A stretch of DNA of 64,000 nt, from positions 11,878,858 to 11,942,857 of the forward strand of contig CM028898.1 in NCBI GenBank assembly GCA_016801885.1. The letters run 5' to 3'. The DNA is from Toxotes chatareus (lineage: Eukaryota > Chordata > Actinopteri > Toxotidae). Position 1 is the stretch's first letter. Each line of letters begins with the position of its first letter. The translations under genes were made by a program, and so were the position numbers. Positions 1 through 12,700 of the stretch are shown piece after piece. A model generated the notes under the pieces. That model worked only from the letters and a program-made list of their open reading frames with translations. It searched no databases and was not told the DNA's origin.

Positions 1-2820
1 CATTTTGGTGTTTGCCAGGCTCTTATTTTTGCATTTTGAGCAATTGAATTGAATGTTTTTCACACAAAAATCCACTTGACTCAAAAATAAGCTTCTTTTC
101 CTTCAAAGATGGGCTTTGTAATATCACATTTCATAGTTACAGACATGCTGTGTGCCTTGCTATTGTAACTGGTTCTGGCCACTGGTAAGGTTGTACTCCA
201 AGTAATTATGGCCGTATCTTGCTGCTGCTCTTAATGTTATTGAGCCTCATCTCACAGAACAGTGACTCCCTTGCCTCTCGGTAGGTCATGTAATCTTGTT
301 AAAAGCCTTCATGGTTTTAGGATTATGTTATTGAAATGTCACTTAATTGGATAAACATTTTTCATGCCGTAAACAGACAGCGCTACGTTCTGTTTAGGCG
401 CCGTGGATATTGTTTACATGGTAGGGGGATTTGTGTAAGTGGAACTGACTCTGTAAACAGCAGCTCCCACTAGAGGTTTTATGTGAAAAGCAGGCTGAGA
501 GAGAGGCATCAGGGAAAACACTTAGCCCACATATCAGAGCTGCGGACATGTGCTTGGCGAGAGGGAGCGAGCACGTCGGTGACAGCGCTTAATTAATATG
601 AGGAATTGCCTTTGTGTCTCGGTAAACGACTTGAGCAGGAGCCGCTTTGTTGTTTAAGCCCACTCAGCTGAGTGTTTGGTGGGGGATTTTTTTTTTTTTT
701 TTGTAAGTGGAGTGAGCTGTAATCTGCAAATAACATTACACCCCTGCATGGGAAGCACCGGGCATGTCAGAGCAGCCAAATTTTCATTCCCTGGATCAGA
801 CTTTGTATCAGTCCTTCCTCTTTTTCTTTCTTCTGCTCAGAGAGCAGCCACTTCCTTTTCTCTCCAGGCCTTCAGATGTCATTTACCACAACTCAGCTTG
901 GTATCTGTCTTATTTAAAGGCCCATTTTTCCTCAGCAAATTGTTATTTATGGACTTTTGTTTGTTCTCGGGCATCATTACTAACAATACAGTTAATAGCA
1001 ATCATTTGTTATTCGAGGTTGGTGCTGATGCTTGCAATGGGGGCAGTGAAGTGAGAATACTCATTTGGAGGTTGAGGAAAGTCTTGACAGGGCCCATTTA
1101 TAACAAGATCATTCTGGAAAGTCCAGCCTATTAATAACCCTCCATTGCAGTCTAATTAGTGCTCCCTGATGTAAACGAGCCTGAATCATAGAGTTGTGCG
1201 AATTTCCCCAATGAAGATCATTGTTGGTGCCATCCATGTTTCTTTTAAAACAGCTGAACTGTAGAACCTCACATTATGCATTAGATCAACCTTATTCTGT
1301 TGTAGTGAATGTCTTAGGCTCTAGAGCTAATTATGTCATTATATATGTTTCCAGTATTCCTCATATGTTCTCCTAATTACCATTTAGACCTTTTAATACA
1401 TAATAATACCATTAGGGTCTGTTTATCCAACTCTCAGAAAACAAATAAATATTAGAGAATACAATATTAATTAAGATAAAATTATATCACAGAATTTTAA
1501 AAACATTTTCCAGTAGAGTTCAGCTCCATTTTCAGTCCTCTTCATGTTGTTCAGCCAAACACAACTAACAGAGGAGTTCCTCTTCTTAATGTCAGGAGGT
1601 CGCCATTCTTTTGATTGGGCATGTGTTGGACTGAATTCCTACTAATGGTTAAGACATACAATATATCTATCCTATAAACTATCCCATGTTGTCCCCCCTG
1701 TTAGATTCCATTTCCTGCTCTATCTCTGCATCATTAGCTATCAAATAAAAGCAAAAACCCCCCAAAAAATAACTTGAAAAAAATAACTGACAGCCCTACT
1801 TATAGTTGTTCCAGGCTAAACATAGATTGATTCTGTAAGGGTTCATAAAGGTTTTAGTAATGCTAAATGGATTCAATGTTAAATCTAGCTTTCATAAAAT
1901 GCTATCATAGCTTAGATGTCTAGAAACCCCAGAACCCAGAAGGCTCCATGTGGAATAGCTGTCTCCCTCTCCTTCCTTCTCTTTCCCTCTCTAAAGTACA
2001 GTTGACTTGCTGCTTATCAAGCCTTAATTAGTGATACATTTTCTACTCATGATGTCTATTGATGTATTTGAGAAGAAAAGGCAATTTGAGTTGTGGCCTG
2101 ACCCGGGAGCCAATCCGTCTTGAAAATGTTCCCCCTCTTTACCTCCCTGCCTCTCTCAATCTCACCTCATTCCCTCTCCTCCCCTTTCTCCCTCTCCCTC
2201 TTTTTGCCATGCGAGGCCAGGAGTGGTCTGGAGAAATGAGGTGCAGCATTAGTGTTTTTTTGCTTGCCTGTGCAATAGAAAACACTACACGTCAGGGGCC
2301 CCGTCAGCAGATCGGGGAGATGCAGATGGGAGGTGAAAAAGCTCCCTGGTGGCAGTCGGGCCCTGCTCGGATGTGATTGCAGCCGCCAGGATGAAGTCAG
2401 CACTGACAAAGTGCGCCCATTGATGGATGGACAAAGCCGGGAACTGGATGTGAGAATGGATGGGGCCAGAGTGGGAACTTAACACAGACAAACAAAATGA
2501 AAGACAGAGAGGAATTACCTGCTAAAGCATTCCGGCAATACAAATCCCAGAGCAATTTACTTACTGCTAACTGAGCACAGGAGGACTGTTTGCATCGGTA
2601 CAAGTGCAGCCGACAGTGGGAATGGCTTTTATTCAGCTGATAGAGGTTGCCTGATTTTACACAATTGTTTTATGATTGCCTGTTTTTCTCATAAAGTCAG
2701 ATTCATACATATTAAATGCAAGCGCACACTTTCACATAAACCTGTTTGTATACACACACACAGAGATAAGACAGAGTAAACACGCAGACAAAGACAAAGC
2801 CAGACTTTGTGAAAGCAACT
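1..2820. other. Noncoding unique sequence, no gene seen
   Basis: No reading frame here resembles a protein. A T16 tract lies at 687-702. A small CpG-containing patch lies at 541-590 and runs into an AATTAATATG core, the kind of mix often seen in fish enhancers. The reading frame at 676-1134 starts next to the T tract and is low-complexity at its amino end, so I take it as chance. Pyrimidine-rich stretches lie at 1960-1995 and 2130-2205. I recognise no interspersed repeat in this stretch. Confidence 0.6.
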
Positions 2821-2821
2821 T

Positions 2822-3023
2822 GAATAATCTGTCAGTCACTTTTTAGATTAATCAGTTTTTTGTTTTTCTAAATGGTGCAAAGTAGCTATCGCAAGATCCG
2901 AGAAGTGTTCAAGTTGGTTGTTTTTTTTTTTTTTTTGACAAACAGTCCGAAACAGTTTTCAGTGAAGATCAACAAATGTCTGGCATTTAAATAAGCTAAA
3001 GAATTTATCGATTATCACAACTG
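2822..3023 (+). repeat. Terminal-inverted-repeat nonautonomous element, degenerate internal copy
   Basis: The stretch follows the order of a short DNA element that I recall as very common in percomorph fish. It begins with ATCTGTCAGTCA and GATTAATCAG, has a GGTTGTTTT-type segment now expanded to T16 (2921-2936), then ACAAACAGTCCGAAACAG, TTTTCAGTGAAGATCAACAA, CATTTAAATAAGCT and TTATCGATTATCA. Both ends of the element are missing or too diverged to call. Related copies in this window are at 16478, 16850, 16943, 18312, 25761 and 26849. The family assignment is from memory and the element name is not given. Confidence 0.7.
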
Positions 3024-5589
3024 CTCTCGTTTTACTTTCTGTCAGTCGACTGTTCGTTTCAGCACTGTTGCAGACTACATCTGGGCTGTTTAAAGGAGCT
3101 TTACATCGTCTGTGTGCTCAAGCACAGTTAAATTTGTCCTCCTTCAAAGTGACTGTAAAACACAAGATATTTTAGGTACCTCATCGCCTGAAGAGAACTA
3201 ATAACCCCTGAAATTCAGGGCCAATAACCTTCCCAAATCCAGGACCTGTGTGGGGGGTAGAAGAGTTTGCTCCCTTGTTGGGGAATGAATTCTCATTACT
3301 ATTGCACTAGCACTACATTAAATGTCAGTGTTGCTGCTGGATGGGGCCTGGAAGATTAAGACTAATGCTGTTGGCCTCAGGAACTCCGATTAGAACTATT
3401 CTCATTAATCAGAGTCGCAGAGATGGAAGCAATTTAAAGCCCCGGTCCTCTCCAAGCATGGGGCAGGGCAGCACCCTGTCACCAACGAGGGGGCGACACG
3501 CTCGCACCCATTCACTATCCCTTCATTACAGTTGCCAAGGACACAAGAGGGCCGGCCACCCCTCGATCCTCACTTCCAATTAATCTGACCACAAATGATC
3601 TCCTCTCACTCACAAGCAGATTATCAGATTGGGGTGACTAAAACTTAAAACAAAATTTAAACTGTTGGTGTACACAAGTCTATTTATTCCTCTTTAAGCA
3701 TAAAATGTGCAAATGTGCACTTTTTTAAAAGGACTTTTTTGTAAAATGCAAATAATAGAATCCCTTTAATGAGAAAAGTTATACACATGTGCAACATTTT
3801 CTTGTCGTAAAACTGAACTGAAGAATACAAGATGTCTCCAGAAATGACACCTGGTGACAGTGCAGCTTCTTCACTGTTCATTATCAATGCAGGATGCAGT
3901 TTTTCCTTTACAGTATGTAGAGAACCTGGATGGGTGTGGAGTTCAGAGCAGTGGAAATGCTTGTCACACTTTTCATTTTTGATGCTAAAGACGTCACAGA
4001 TCAACAATAGTCTTTTATGTCTTTTTCTATAAACGGTAAACATGACTATTCGCCTTACTTTAGAGCTGCACTTATCAATGGGGGCTGTTTGAATAATTAA
4101 AAAAAAAAAAAAGTGACTTTGGAACATTCATACACAATGTCATTGTGCATAATTAATTTCTTGTACAATCATCCAGTATGAACTGTCTGGCAATTAGTGT
4201 CGCAGGAACATAAACTTCTAAAACCTGGAGCCACTAGCACTTCTGAGTTCTAACCTTCATAAAAGGTGATTTTAGATTTCAGATGCAGGACAAGAGCAGT
4301 TAAATCTTAACGGTAGACATTTATTTACTCCCTCTGGCATTTAACCAAAAAAAAAAATGCACATTTTGGGAGCCATATCTGTTCAGATTAAGATAATATT
4401 TTCATCTTTTTCACATTTTAGTATTGTGACACATCATCACATGATTTGTATCTTTGTGCCAGAGTCCAAGGTTAGCCATGCTAGTGTGGTTACAGAAAAA
4501 GAAGCTTTGAGCTTTAAACTGGATGCAACCTGTGTTTGGTTCTCAATTAGCACCTGTCACAGGAGACAAGCTGCTGGGCTCACGCTCTCTGTGACACCCG
4601 ATAGATGGGCTCCTGCTATGTAAACCACCGGGGACGGATGCAGCTCCTTGGTGGGAGTCAGTGTATTCTGTAAACAGGGAGGCAAACGGGAGTGAATCTC
4701 TCATAAATCTTGTGGTGTAGCGGTATCATTTCCTTCAGCTGACCTTGGCGAGGTTGCGGGATGGGAAGCCTGGGTGGTGAGAGGAAAAAAAGCATCATAT
4801 GATATACAGGCAAGTGGAGCAAGGTGCGCCATGAATCAAAGCGGCCTGTGATTAGCTGTGAAATCTTACACATGTGAATTCCCTCTTTGGTGTTGCTCAT
4901 CACCTGAACTGTTTACCTCCCATCTCTTTTGATCTGGCACCACTGAGTATGAAAAGCTGAAAATAACCTCAAACATGATACCAGCCTGTGTTAAGAAAAG
5001 GTCAGAGATGCTTAGACATATTTCTGGTAGTTTAGCTCCTCCATGCTGGCTGCAGAGCAGGACCATTGAGCACATTTCTCTCCCCCAATTTGTGTTTCAA
5101 ACAAATACTTATCAACAGGCCATGAAGTAATCAATGAGGATAATCCATCTGGGAGCCTGTCGATATGGTAATCACTCTGTCTCATCGTTATTGCTACACA
5201 GCCATAAATCATTTGCTTTACCAGAATGCTTAGCAGCTGTTGCAACAATCCTGTGCTTGCATGGAATAAAGTGCTGCCCTTTGTGATTAATGCCTCAGCA
5301 TTGTGCTGCTCTGCACGTTGATTGTTTTCAGATTTTGTAAGAAAGCTGGAAGGATTGTATATCAATAAACCAAGGAGCGTCTAACATAAAGGTAGGCTGA
5401 AGGTATATCACTCTCAATTAATCAATGTTTCCATTATGCTTTGTTAATAGTGCATTCATATGTAGTCATGCCAGAAATGTATTAAAGAAACAATTCACAC
5501 AAGTTAATGTTTTTTTTCTCTTATTAAAGGGGACCCAGGTCCCTAAAAGTTTGTCATCATCATAACAATATTTATGTTTAAAGTATCTG
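3024..5589. other. Noncoding unique sequence, no gene seen
   Basis: There is no recognisable exon or interspersed repeat. A ten-base word ATTCTCATTA occurs at 3289-3298 and again at 3398-3407 inside a block rich in ATTA cores. A-runs occur at 4101-4112 and around 4348. The frame at 3684-4127 on the minus strand ends in a low-complexity Phe-rich and Lys-rich run and looks like chance. I see nothing else to report. Confidence 0.6.
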
Positions 5590-5790
5590 CACAGTTTGAC
5601 ATTTTGGGGAATACACTTATTTACTTTCTTGCCAAGTGTTAGCTGATAAGATTGGTTTACAGTATATATCCGAGGAATTAAAAAACAATCAGCTGCGCCT
5701 CTTCACTTGTTATGTTATATCCTCTTTGTTTAGTCCTGTACAAAAACTGAAGTTTGAAAACAGCATATTATGGTTTTATGAGACATGATG
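5590..5790 (+). repeat. Percomorph interspersed repeat ('gacattttggg' type), forward copy with internal deletion
   Basis: The copy reads TTTGACATTTTGGGGAATAC, then ACTTTCTTGCCAAGTGTTAG, GATAAGATTGGTTTACAG, then jumps to TTATATCCTCTTTGTTTAGT, CTGTACAAAAACTGAAGTTT and TATGGTTTTATGAGACATG. I recall this order from a repeat widespread in perch-like fish. The middle third, which normally carries the GCTAAGCTAAGC block, is missing from this arm. That block appears on the opposite strand in the neighbouring copy. No coding capacity is expected. The family assignment is from memory. Confidence 0.75.
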
Positions 5791-5837
5791 AAAGAGGGTG
5801 AAGAGACTGGGCTCAACCAAAAAAAAAAAAAAAAAAC

Positions 5838-5972
5838 TGCACATAACATCCATAAAACCACATTTTTTCTCTGTTTTTGTGCTAAGCTAAGCTAACCAGC
5901 TGCTGGCTATAGCTTTACATTTAGCATACAGACATTAGAGAGCAGTATTGATCTAATCACCTAAATCTCTAC
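5838..5972 (-). repeat. Same 'gacattttggg' repeat family, inverted copy
   Basis: Read on the minus strand this stretch continues the same family as the neighbouring forward copy. On the plus strand it shows CACATAACATCCATAAAACC, then GCTAAGCTAAGCTAACC, CTGCTGGCTATAGCTTTA, CATACAGACATTAGAG and CAGTATTGATCTAATCACC. The arm is separated from the forward arm by an A18 run (5819-5836). The two copies thus sit 3' end to 3' end. Either two copies inserted next to each other or one copy was inverted in part. Confidence 0.7.
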
Positions 5973-6137
5973 AATGTCACTGAAAATAGTCCACGCAGAA
6001 AGGATGTTTGCTTTAGAACATTTAACAAAGTAAATCTGTAACATACAGTATCTAAGATGTTTTGAAAGAGGAGTGCTGTACTGCATATAGCCTGTCTAAG
6101 GCTTATTTATTGAAGAGCAAACACTAATAATGCTTAC

Positions 6138-6155
6138 AATAATAATAATAATAAT
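6138..6155. repeat. (AAT)6 microsatellite
   Basis: Six uninterrupted AAT units. It is a simple sequence repeat with no gene nearby. Confidence 0.9.
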
Positions 6156-7934
6156 TGCTTACATTTATTTGCTCAGATAAATTAAGTTATTTCTGACTTC
6201 ACCTCTGATATTTTCCCCATGAATTCCCAGCAGATGTGAAACATTTACAAAATATTAGAGCTCTTGTCCAGAGTCATGTTGTACAGCTTGTTCGGCCAAA
6301 TCTGAGCTGAACTTAATTTATTTTGGCCTTGTGTTCCAGAGAGGCAGGAAGGAGTTGCAGTCGCGGGCTGAGTGAGGGAAGAAAGACAATTAAAACTGAT
6401 AGCACTCGTCCACATGAATGTCAACAGCAGCCAGGATGGAAGCAATTTATTCAACCAGTCATCCAAGTACATGAAGTGCGCCGGTGTTCTGCTGCCGCTG
6501 CTGCAGAGGGACGCTGGAAAATGTGATAGTTGTTTCCTCCCAATGAATCACTAGAGGCAGGATGCTCGTCGGACGCAGAGTGGATTGTTCAGTGTCCTGA
6601 TAACAATTTAAATCCTGTTATGGATAATGCCTGGTGATGCCGTCCTGAAAATTGAACATGACACTCAAGCGATTTATTATCTTTGTGTTCTTAACCTTGG
6701 ATATCGGATTGTTTGTCCAACCATATCCTTTTGATCCTCTGGAAGGCACACCCTTGATACAAGCGTTCATTTTTCATTGCATGTAGATTGTAGTTGTGAA
6801 CAAACAGATAAAACGAAGTGAGAAAGATGGAGAGGAAATGAGGTATGTGTCTACAAGCACACACACACAAAAAAAGGATGGCGCTAAATGGTGCTAAAAT
6901 GCTTTCAGATGTCACACAAAGCAGGAGATTTGCTGTATTTGTCTGTGTTGAAATACCACTGCATTATGCTGTGAGAGCTGTTTAATGTTGGAACAGTTAA
7001 ATCTTTCATGATGCAATTTATCACATCGTAATTTTAGCCACAGGACAGTTTCTGAGTCAGACAGTTTGCAGATGTGAGGCAGTTGTGAGGGTAAAAAAAA
7101 ACAACAGCTATCAAATAAATCACTCAAACAGCTTTTTCAGGCTTTCTTGAATGAACAAAGCCTGTAATCATTTTCAGCGCGTTACCTCGTTAAACTCATG
7201 CCATTCGTATGAGTTAGTGAATACCCAATAGTTCCCCATTACCCAGAGGCATGTGCTCAGGGTTTTCATACTGTAGCCTCTTTCTGTCCAGCTGCTTTTT
7301 CAGGCCCAGCTGGTATTGCCAAAAAATCCACAACAAATAAGCCTCCCTTCAGCCCCTCCTTATTGTTGTGGAGAGTTTCCTCCCCCTCTGGGAGCTGACA
7401 CCAGGGCCGGCCTTTGGTCTGATTTAAGACCCTGGCCTACTGATGACCCTGTTTGCTGCTCTCTCCCTCCCCTGCTCTATCTCTAGCTCTAGTTTAGTTT
7501 GACTTAGGGAAATGCTTGCTCATTCTCTCCACCACTCATTAATCTAGTGAACAATGAAAGGAGCTGAGCACAAACACTGTTGTGCGTAAATCTTTAATGT
7601 GGAGCTTTTACTTTTCTGTCCTTTGTTTTATGAGGCCAGGGCCTTTGTCATAAACAGATTTTGAAATATATTCAGTGTCTGAAGCAGCTACACTCTGAGG
7701 GAGCAGATCATTGCTTCCAGTGTTTCAGAGTTTCGTTAACACATTATCTGTTTTCCTGTCACAGGCTGGGAATCATAGTGACTTTCCTGCTCTTGACTTT
7801 TTGGCATCAGAGTGCATCTTTGATGATTCATGTGCTCCAAATGAACGTCATTACTCTAAGACGAATGACCAGCCCTTGACCTTGACACTCGGACTCTTGT
7901 ACTGGTTCTTTGGACAGAGATGTGTAGCCTCTGA

Positions 7935-7959
7935 ACACATAAATATATTATTTATGTGT
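7935..7959. repeat. Short inverted repeat, 10-bp perfect arms
   Basis: The left arm ACACATAAAT (7935-7944) pairs with ATTTATGTGT (7950-7959) across a 5-base ATATT loop. It is AT-rich, so it could extrude or could be chance in such sequence. No precursor-RNA feature beyond the short stem is visible. Confidence 0.6.
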
Positions 7960-8847
7960 GCTTAAGTTACTGCTATTGTTGCCTCAGCACATACAAAGGC
8001 CAGAGCTGTGGCCTTGGGCCAGGCGACAGCACACTTTGTCATGGTTTTTCATTCTCATGCATAATTAAAAAACTTAAATTACTTGCCATGTACAAAATTA
8101 TAATGCTGCAGGAAACAGACTACATGAAAATTTATTTTCTTTTCCATGAGACTGACAGGAAATCAATTAATCCTGATGTATTATTTTATGCTGGACAGGC
8201 AGTAGGCTCCAGGAGAGAGAGGATGGAGATTGGCTACAGCTGTTCTCATTGGTGCAGCCATATATTATAGCTGGCGTGTGTGACAGCTTCTGAGGAAAAT
8301 GGCTGAAGGGTATCAGGCAGGTGACTCAACTGTAAAAAGAATAACACTGTGGGATACAAACTGTTTTCAGAGACTGATATAAGATTTGTGGCGGTGAAGA
8401 GGCACTTTACTGCTGCGCTGCATGTACTGTAGGTTTCCCCATATTTTTTTTCCAACAACGGCTTTCTGTCACTATTTATGATGAAGCTTTCTGCGGCTCA
8501 TGTCATTTTCTGTGTGTGTGTGCCAGGAGTTGTTGTCAAACAGCTTCTTGTGCTTTTGACTTTATTCCAATTCCTTATTTTTCATGAGTTTACAGCAAAA
8601 CATTGTTTACGTCTCCATCCATTTTTAAGTTTTATGATGTTTATGGTAAAAGTTAACATGAGTTTAAAGCATTTTCTGAACGTATGCTGATCTTTAAGTA
8701 ACTACACTGTAAAATGATTTAATAAGTTTAATGAAATAATCTGATCTTCTATCATACACTATACTAACTTCTGAATTCAGCGAGTCTAACATTAGAACAA
8801 CTGATGAAGTCTGAGCAAATGATTCAGCAATAAGTCAGTTTTTTCTG

Positions 8848-8883
8848 GAATAATTCTCATAATTCAGGAATAATTCTCATAAT
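8848..8883. repeat. Two-unit tandem repeat, 20-base period
   Basis: GGAATAATTCTCATAA occurs at 8848-8863 and at 8868-8883, separated by TTCA. A looser third echo, AAGTCTCATAA, follows at 8884-8894. This is a local slippage-type duplication. Confidence 0.75.
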
Positions 8884-9780
8884 AAGTCTCATAAAAATGT
8901 GTGCATTCATCTGTCTACTGTAAATCTAAAAAATGTGTCTTCTGCTGAGGTATCTCTGTGTGCTTTCAGGTTGTTGTTTGTGAGATATGAACTGCAGAGA
9001 GTCATATTTAAAACACAAATCTCTGCCGTCACATGGAACAGCTCATAATAAATGTGCCAAGTGACTGATTCGCCGGTTGCATGGCAGCATGTGATCGGTT
9101 TATCACCCTCAGTTCTTCTTAATGGAGCCCTTTTTGTCAATGAAGGGAGATGCAGCCACTCGGTTCTCGTTTGTAGCCAGATGAGGCATGCGTTTACTCA
9201 ACTCCCTATATCACGGCTTTGAAAATATTGAGCCGTAAATTTGATTTTGCATTCATGAAGGCTACAGTCGGTTGCAGTTATAGCAAGAGTAAAAATTTAA
9301 CGCATCATCCCTTCACTGGTTGTAATGTCTGTTCACACAGTACATGAATTCATGGCTGTTGAAGACTATAATTATGATGGGAGTAAAAACTATTGAATTG
9401 CAAAATGTATTCACTGCATCACAGTTGATTTACTTTTTTAAAACAATGAACAAACAAGTCACAGAATAATTTTAAATGAAAAATAATATGAAATGAAGAC
9501 ACAATATTCAAACACATCAATCACACATCACATCAAAATAGGTAGAGATAATTACTTTGACCATGCATTTTAAAGTCACAAAAATTGATGTTTGTTGAAT
9601 TATGCCCACCCACTGGGAGTCAAATTCAACATTACTTGTGTGTATGACATGCGAGGTGATACACAGACCAGATAACTCGATGCAGAGTCCTGCAGAGGTC
9701 AGATAACACTTCACCGGTGAACCAGGCAAAGCCATAATACTCACAGCTACAATGTCAGCGAGGACGAACACACAAAAAAA

Positions 9781-12700
9781 GGCGATTTGGGAAACTGACA
9801 GCAGCTGGGTTTTTTTTTTTTTTTCTCTGGGTTAATTCATTAGATGAAACGTTGTGGTACATGATGTGTCATATATAAAAGACAGGGCATCAGTAATCTT
9901 TGCTCAAGGGCATGGATAACAGGCAGATAGACATGTGAATGAGATGGAGCGGGAGGGTGGGGTGGGTGTGGGGAGCAACTCATCCCTTTCTGCCATCACC
10001 ACAGTGAAGATAGAGGAAGATTTATGGGACATCACAGACCACATACTAGCTGGCTGACCATCTTATACGTGAACCCCTCCCTTCCACAGCCTTCCTCCAT
10101 ATTGTTTTTTCTTTTTTTTTATTTCAACACCCTAACAGTTGACTCACACATCTGATGTCTTGAGACGTAATTCGGTTCCTGTTTAATTTTTTTCCCCGTA
10201 ATTATTTGGACCTCCGTCACCCTTCATGCTTTGTACTTTTTTCCAAGCTCAAATCCAACTTTTTGAGAGCCATGCTGCCGATCCCGCCCACTGATGACTG
10301 ATTGGAGGTCAGTTGGTTCCAGCTCAATGACTGACACTGATAAAACCTCATGACTAACTCTGTGTTTGGGCTGCCTGACACATATATCCGTCTCTCGCGT
10401 TGGTGGTTGCGTGTGGTTGAAATAATCTTAGAACAACCATCAAATTTCTCCAGGGATTTCCAAACAAAGAGGTATAACACAAGCATATCTAATGTTCAGG
10501 ATATCTGTATTTGTTTTTACACATTAGCAACCCATTGACGTTCGATAAACACAGATGGTTTGGAGGCCTTCCAGTTTCCAAAACTGCAGCACAAAGCACA
10601 ATAGTCTTACGCATTATTTAATTACAGTCATCTGTAATGCTGTCACTTTGACTCCACCTTTGTTGCGTGGCATGGCGCTCAAATGCTAAACAAAGTCTTG
10701 CGTGCAAAAGCTGTGTGACAGAAATTAGGGACAGTAATACGTTTACATTTAAATCATGTGCGATCACTGAAGTAGCGCTGTTATGGCCTGTCTGATGGGA
10801 TGTACTCTGATCCACAGTAATTATAACTGTGAGGACAGATAATCACCGAGCTGCACGGTGTCATTTGATGATTTCTCGGCTTTCCTGGAAGAGAAGTCAT
10901 CACATCTGCCTCACAGGTCATAGATGATTTCTGAGGATCACAGCTGGTGCCCTCCCTCGGGACACATTTATGTGTTATCAACAATCATTACAAAAAGTCT
11001 TTATAAATTAAATGTTTAAAGTCCCTTTGGGTGTATCAGCTGCACCGCACACAGCAGAAAGTACTTTTAAGATTTCAAATTAGACATTAAGAGAAATTAA
11101 GATGTGCTGTTTTTGGTGAAACTACAAGAATGAAACTTTGTTTTTTTCATCTGTAATGCGAGTCGTTATTGCTGTGCGCTGCCAGGTAGGGCTATTTGGC
11201 AGAAAGAACGCACAAATCAGCACAAATGTCCTCAGGGAACAAGAAGAAACCATTGCAGACATTCGGTAGAGTACCCAATAATTTCAGGTGACAATTACAG
11301 TACAGGTCCCAGCCCTTCAGCACAGTTTATACTTGTGAGATTGCTTTTTTTTTTTTTTTTTTTTTAATTGTTGCAGATAAAACGCACGCAAAGTAGCCAA
11401 ATGCTTAATCCTCCTAGTATTTAAAAAGGTTTTCCTGTGCCCTTGTGTATGTTTGCGCACACTCTACATCACATTCAGTCAATCACGCTGCACTTTGGGT
11501 GCTCCCTGTAGCAAGGAAGCGCCATCTTTCACATAACTCTGCTAATTGACCCAAGTGACTGATGAGAACTGGGTGAATTATAACATCTACAGCGAGTGCT
11601 CACTTGTTACATAGCGGTGTAAAAAATCTTGTGAAAGACTATGAACAAATTCAGAAATACGCACCTTTTCTACAATTGATTTAGTTGTGTTGCTTTTGAT
11701 CGTTGTGCTGGTTGTGAACGAGCATGTCTGGTCTTTACTTGGATGACATCTATGGCCTTGTGCTATAGATTGCAGCTGAGGAACAGAAACAGGACAAACC
11801 ACAACCTCGGTGTGTATCAGGTTGCTTGCCAGGAACTATTGAACTTTTCTTCGACAGGTCATTCAGCTTGTGACGGCAGCAAAAAGGACAGTGGGATCAA
11901 CTTAAAAGCTTGGAAACAAAGTGAGTCTGGTGACTCAACTTCACATCTGATCCACCACAGATGCACAGATTGGCGTCCATGTACCTGTCAGAAGCAATGA
12001 GCAGAAGGAGTACACGGCTGTGTTCGTTGGGGGATATCCTTCCTCTTTGCAGTGGCGAGGGAGAACGCCCTGCTCACACAAAGGGTAGCCTCACTCCTTC
12101 GCACTGTTTATTTTTAGTCATAACATCCACTACAATTGAAAGTATGGGTCAAGGTGAGGCTAGGACACTTTTGAGGGGAGGGTGCCTGAGGAACAACAAA
12201 CAGATGTTCTTTGATGATAATTGCAGAGAAGGGAAAAAGAGTGTGGACGGCAGGCTCGTAAAGCGCTCACTTGTTGAGGCTGTCCCTCCTGCCCCCTGCC
12301 CCCCTCTGAAGCACTGTAGTGGTATGTTGTTTAGCCCCAGGAGTCAGAGTGGGCATGCTGGTGCCATTACCCTCGCTCGCCAGAGGTGACATCTGTTCAC
12401 TGTAGCAGCCACAAATTTGAATGCCAATATCCTTGCCTTGAACCAACCTGGAAAAGGAAAAAAAAAAAGAAAAGAAAAAAGTTTGTGTCAGTCAGTGACA
12501 GTCTTTCTTAACATGAAAGGTTAGGGAGCCACAGCCCTTAATCAAGTGTGGCTGTCGGCAGGCGCCCTTTAAAATGGAGCTGTAAAGACAGGCTGCCAGT
12601 GTTACAACCGATGAGCGCTAGCATGGAATGATTGATTTGTATAAATCATTTTCTTTTTGCTCTCTCCCACCCTTTTACGAGCATCAGTAGCGGCGGAGGA

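Larger units (their letters stand above)
5973..9780. other. Noncoding unique sequence with small simple repeats
   Basis: No gene is recognised. An (AAT)6 run lies at 6138-6155. A short hairpin with 10-bp perfect arms lies at 7935-7959. A 16-base word GGAATAATTCTCATAA occurs twice at 8848-8863 and 8868-8883 with a 20-base period. The frame at 6245-6526 on either strand is short and not protein-like. The rest is unique sequence without a recognisable repeat. Confidence 0.55.

Noticed and set aside
676..1134. 152-codon frame
   Set aside because: It starts at a T-run (poly-Phe) and shares its stretch with another open frame; no known protein pattern.
3684..4127. 147-codon minus-strand frame
   Set aside because: Phe-rich and Lys-rich low-complexity ends come from T- and A-runs; no domain recognised.
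11961..12389. 142-codon frame
   Set aside because: Composition is that of translated noncoding DNA, and no motif or splice signals fit.
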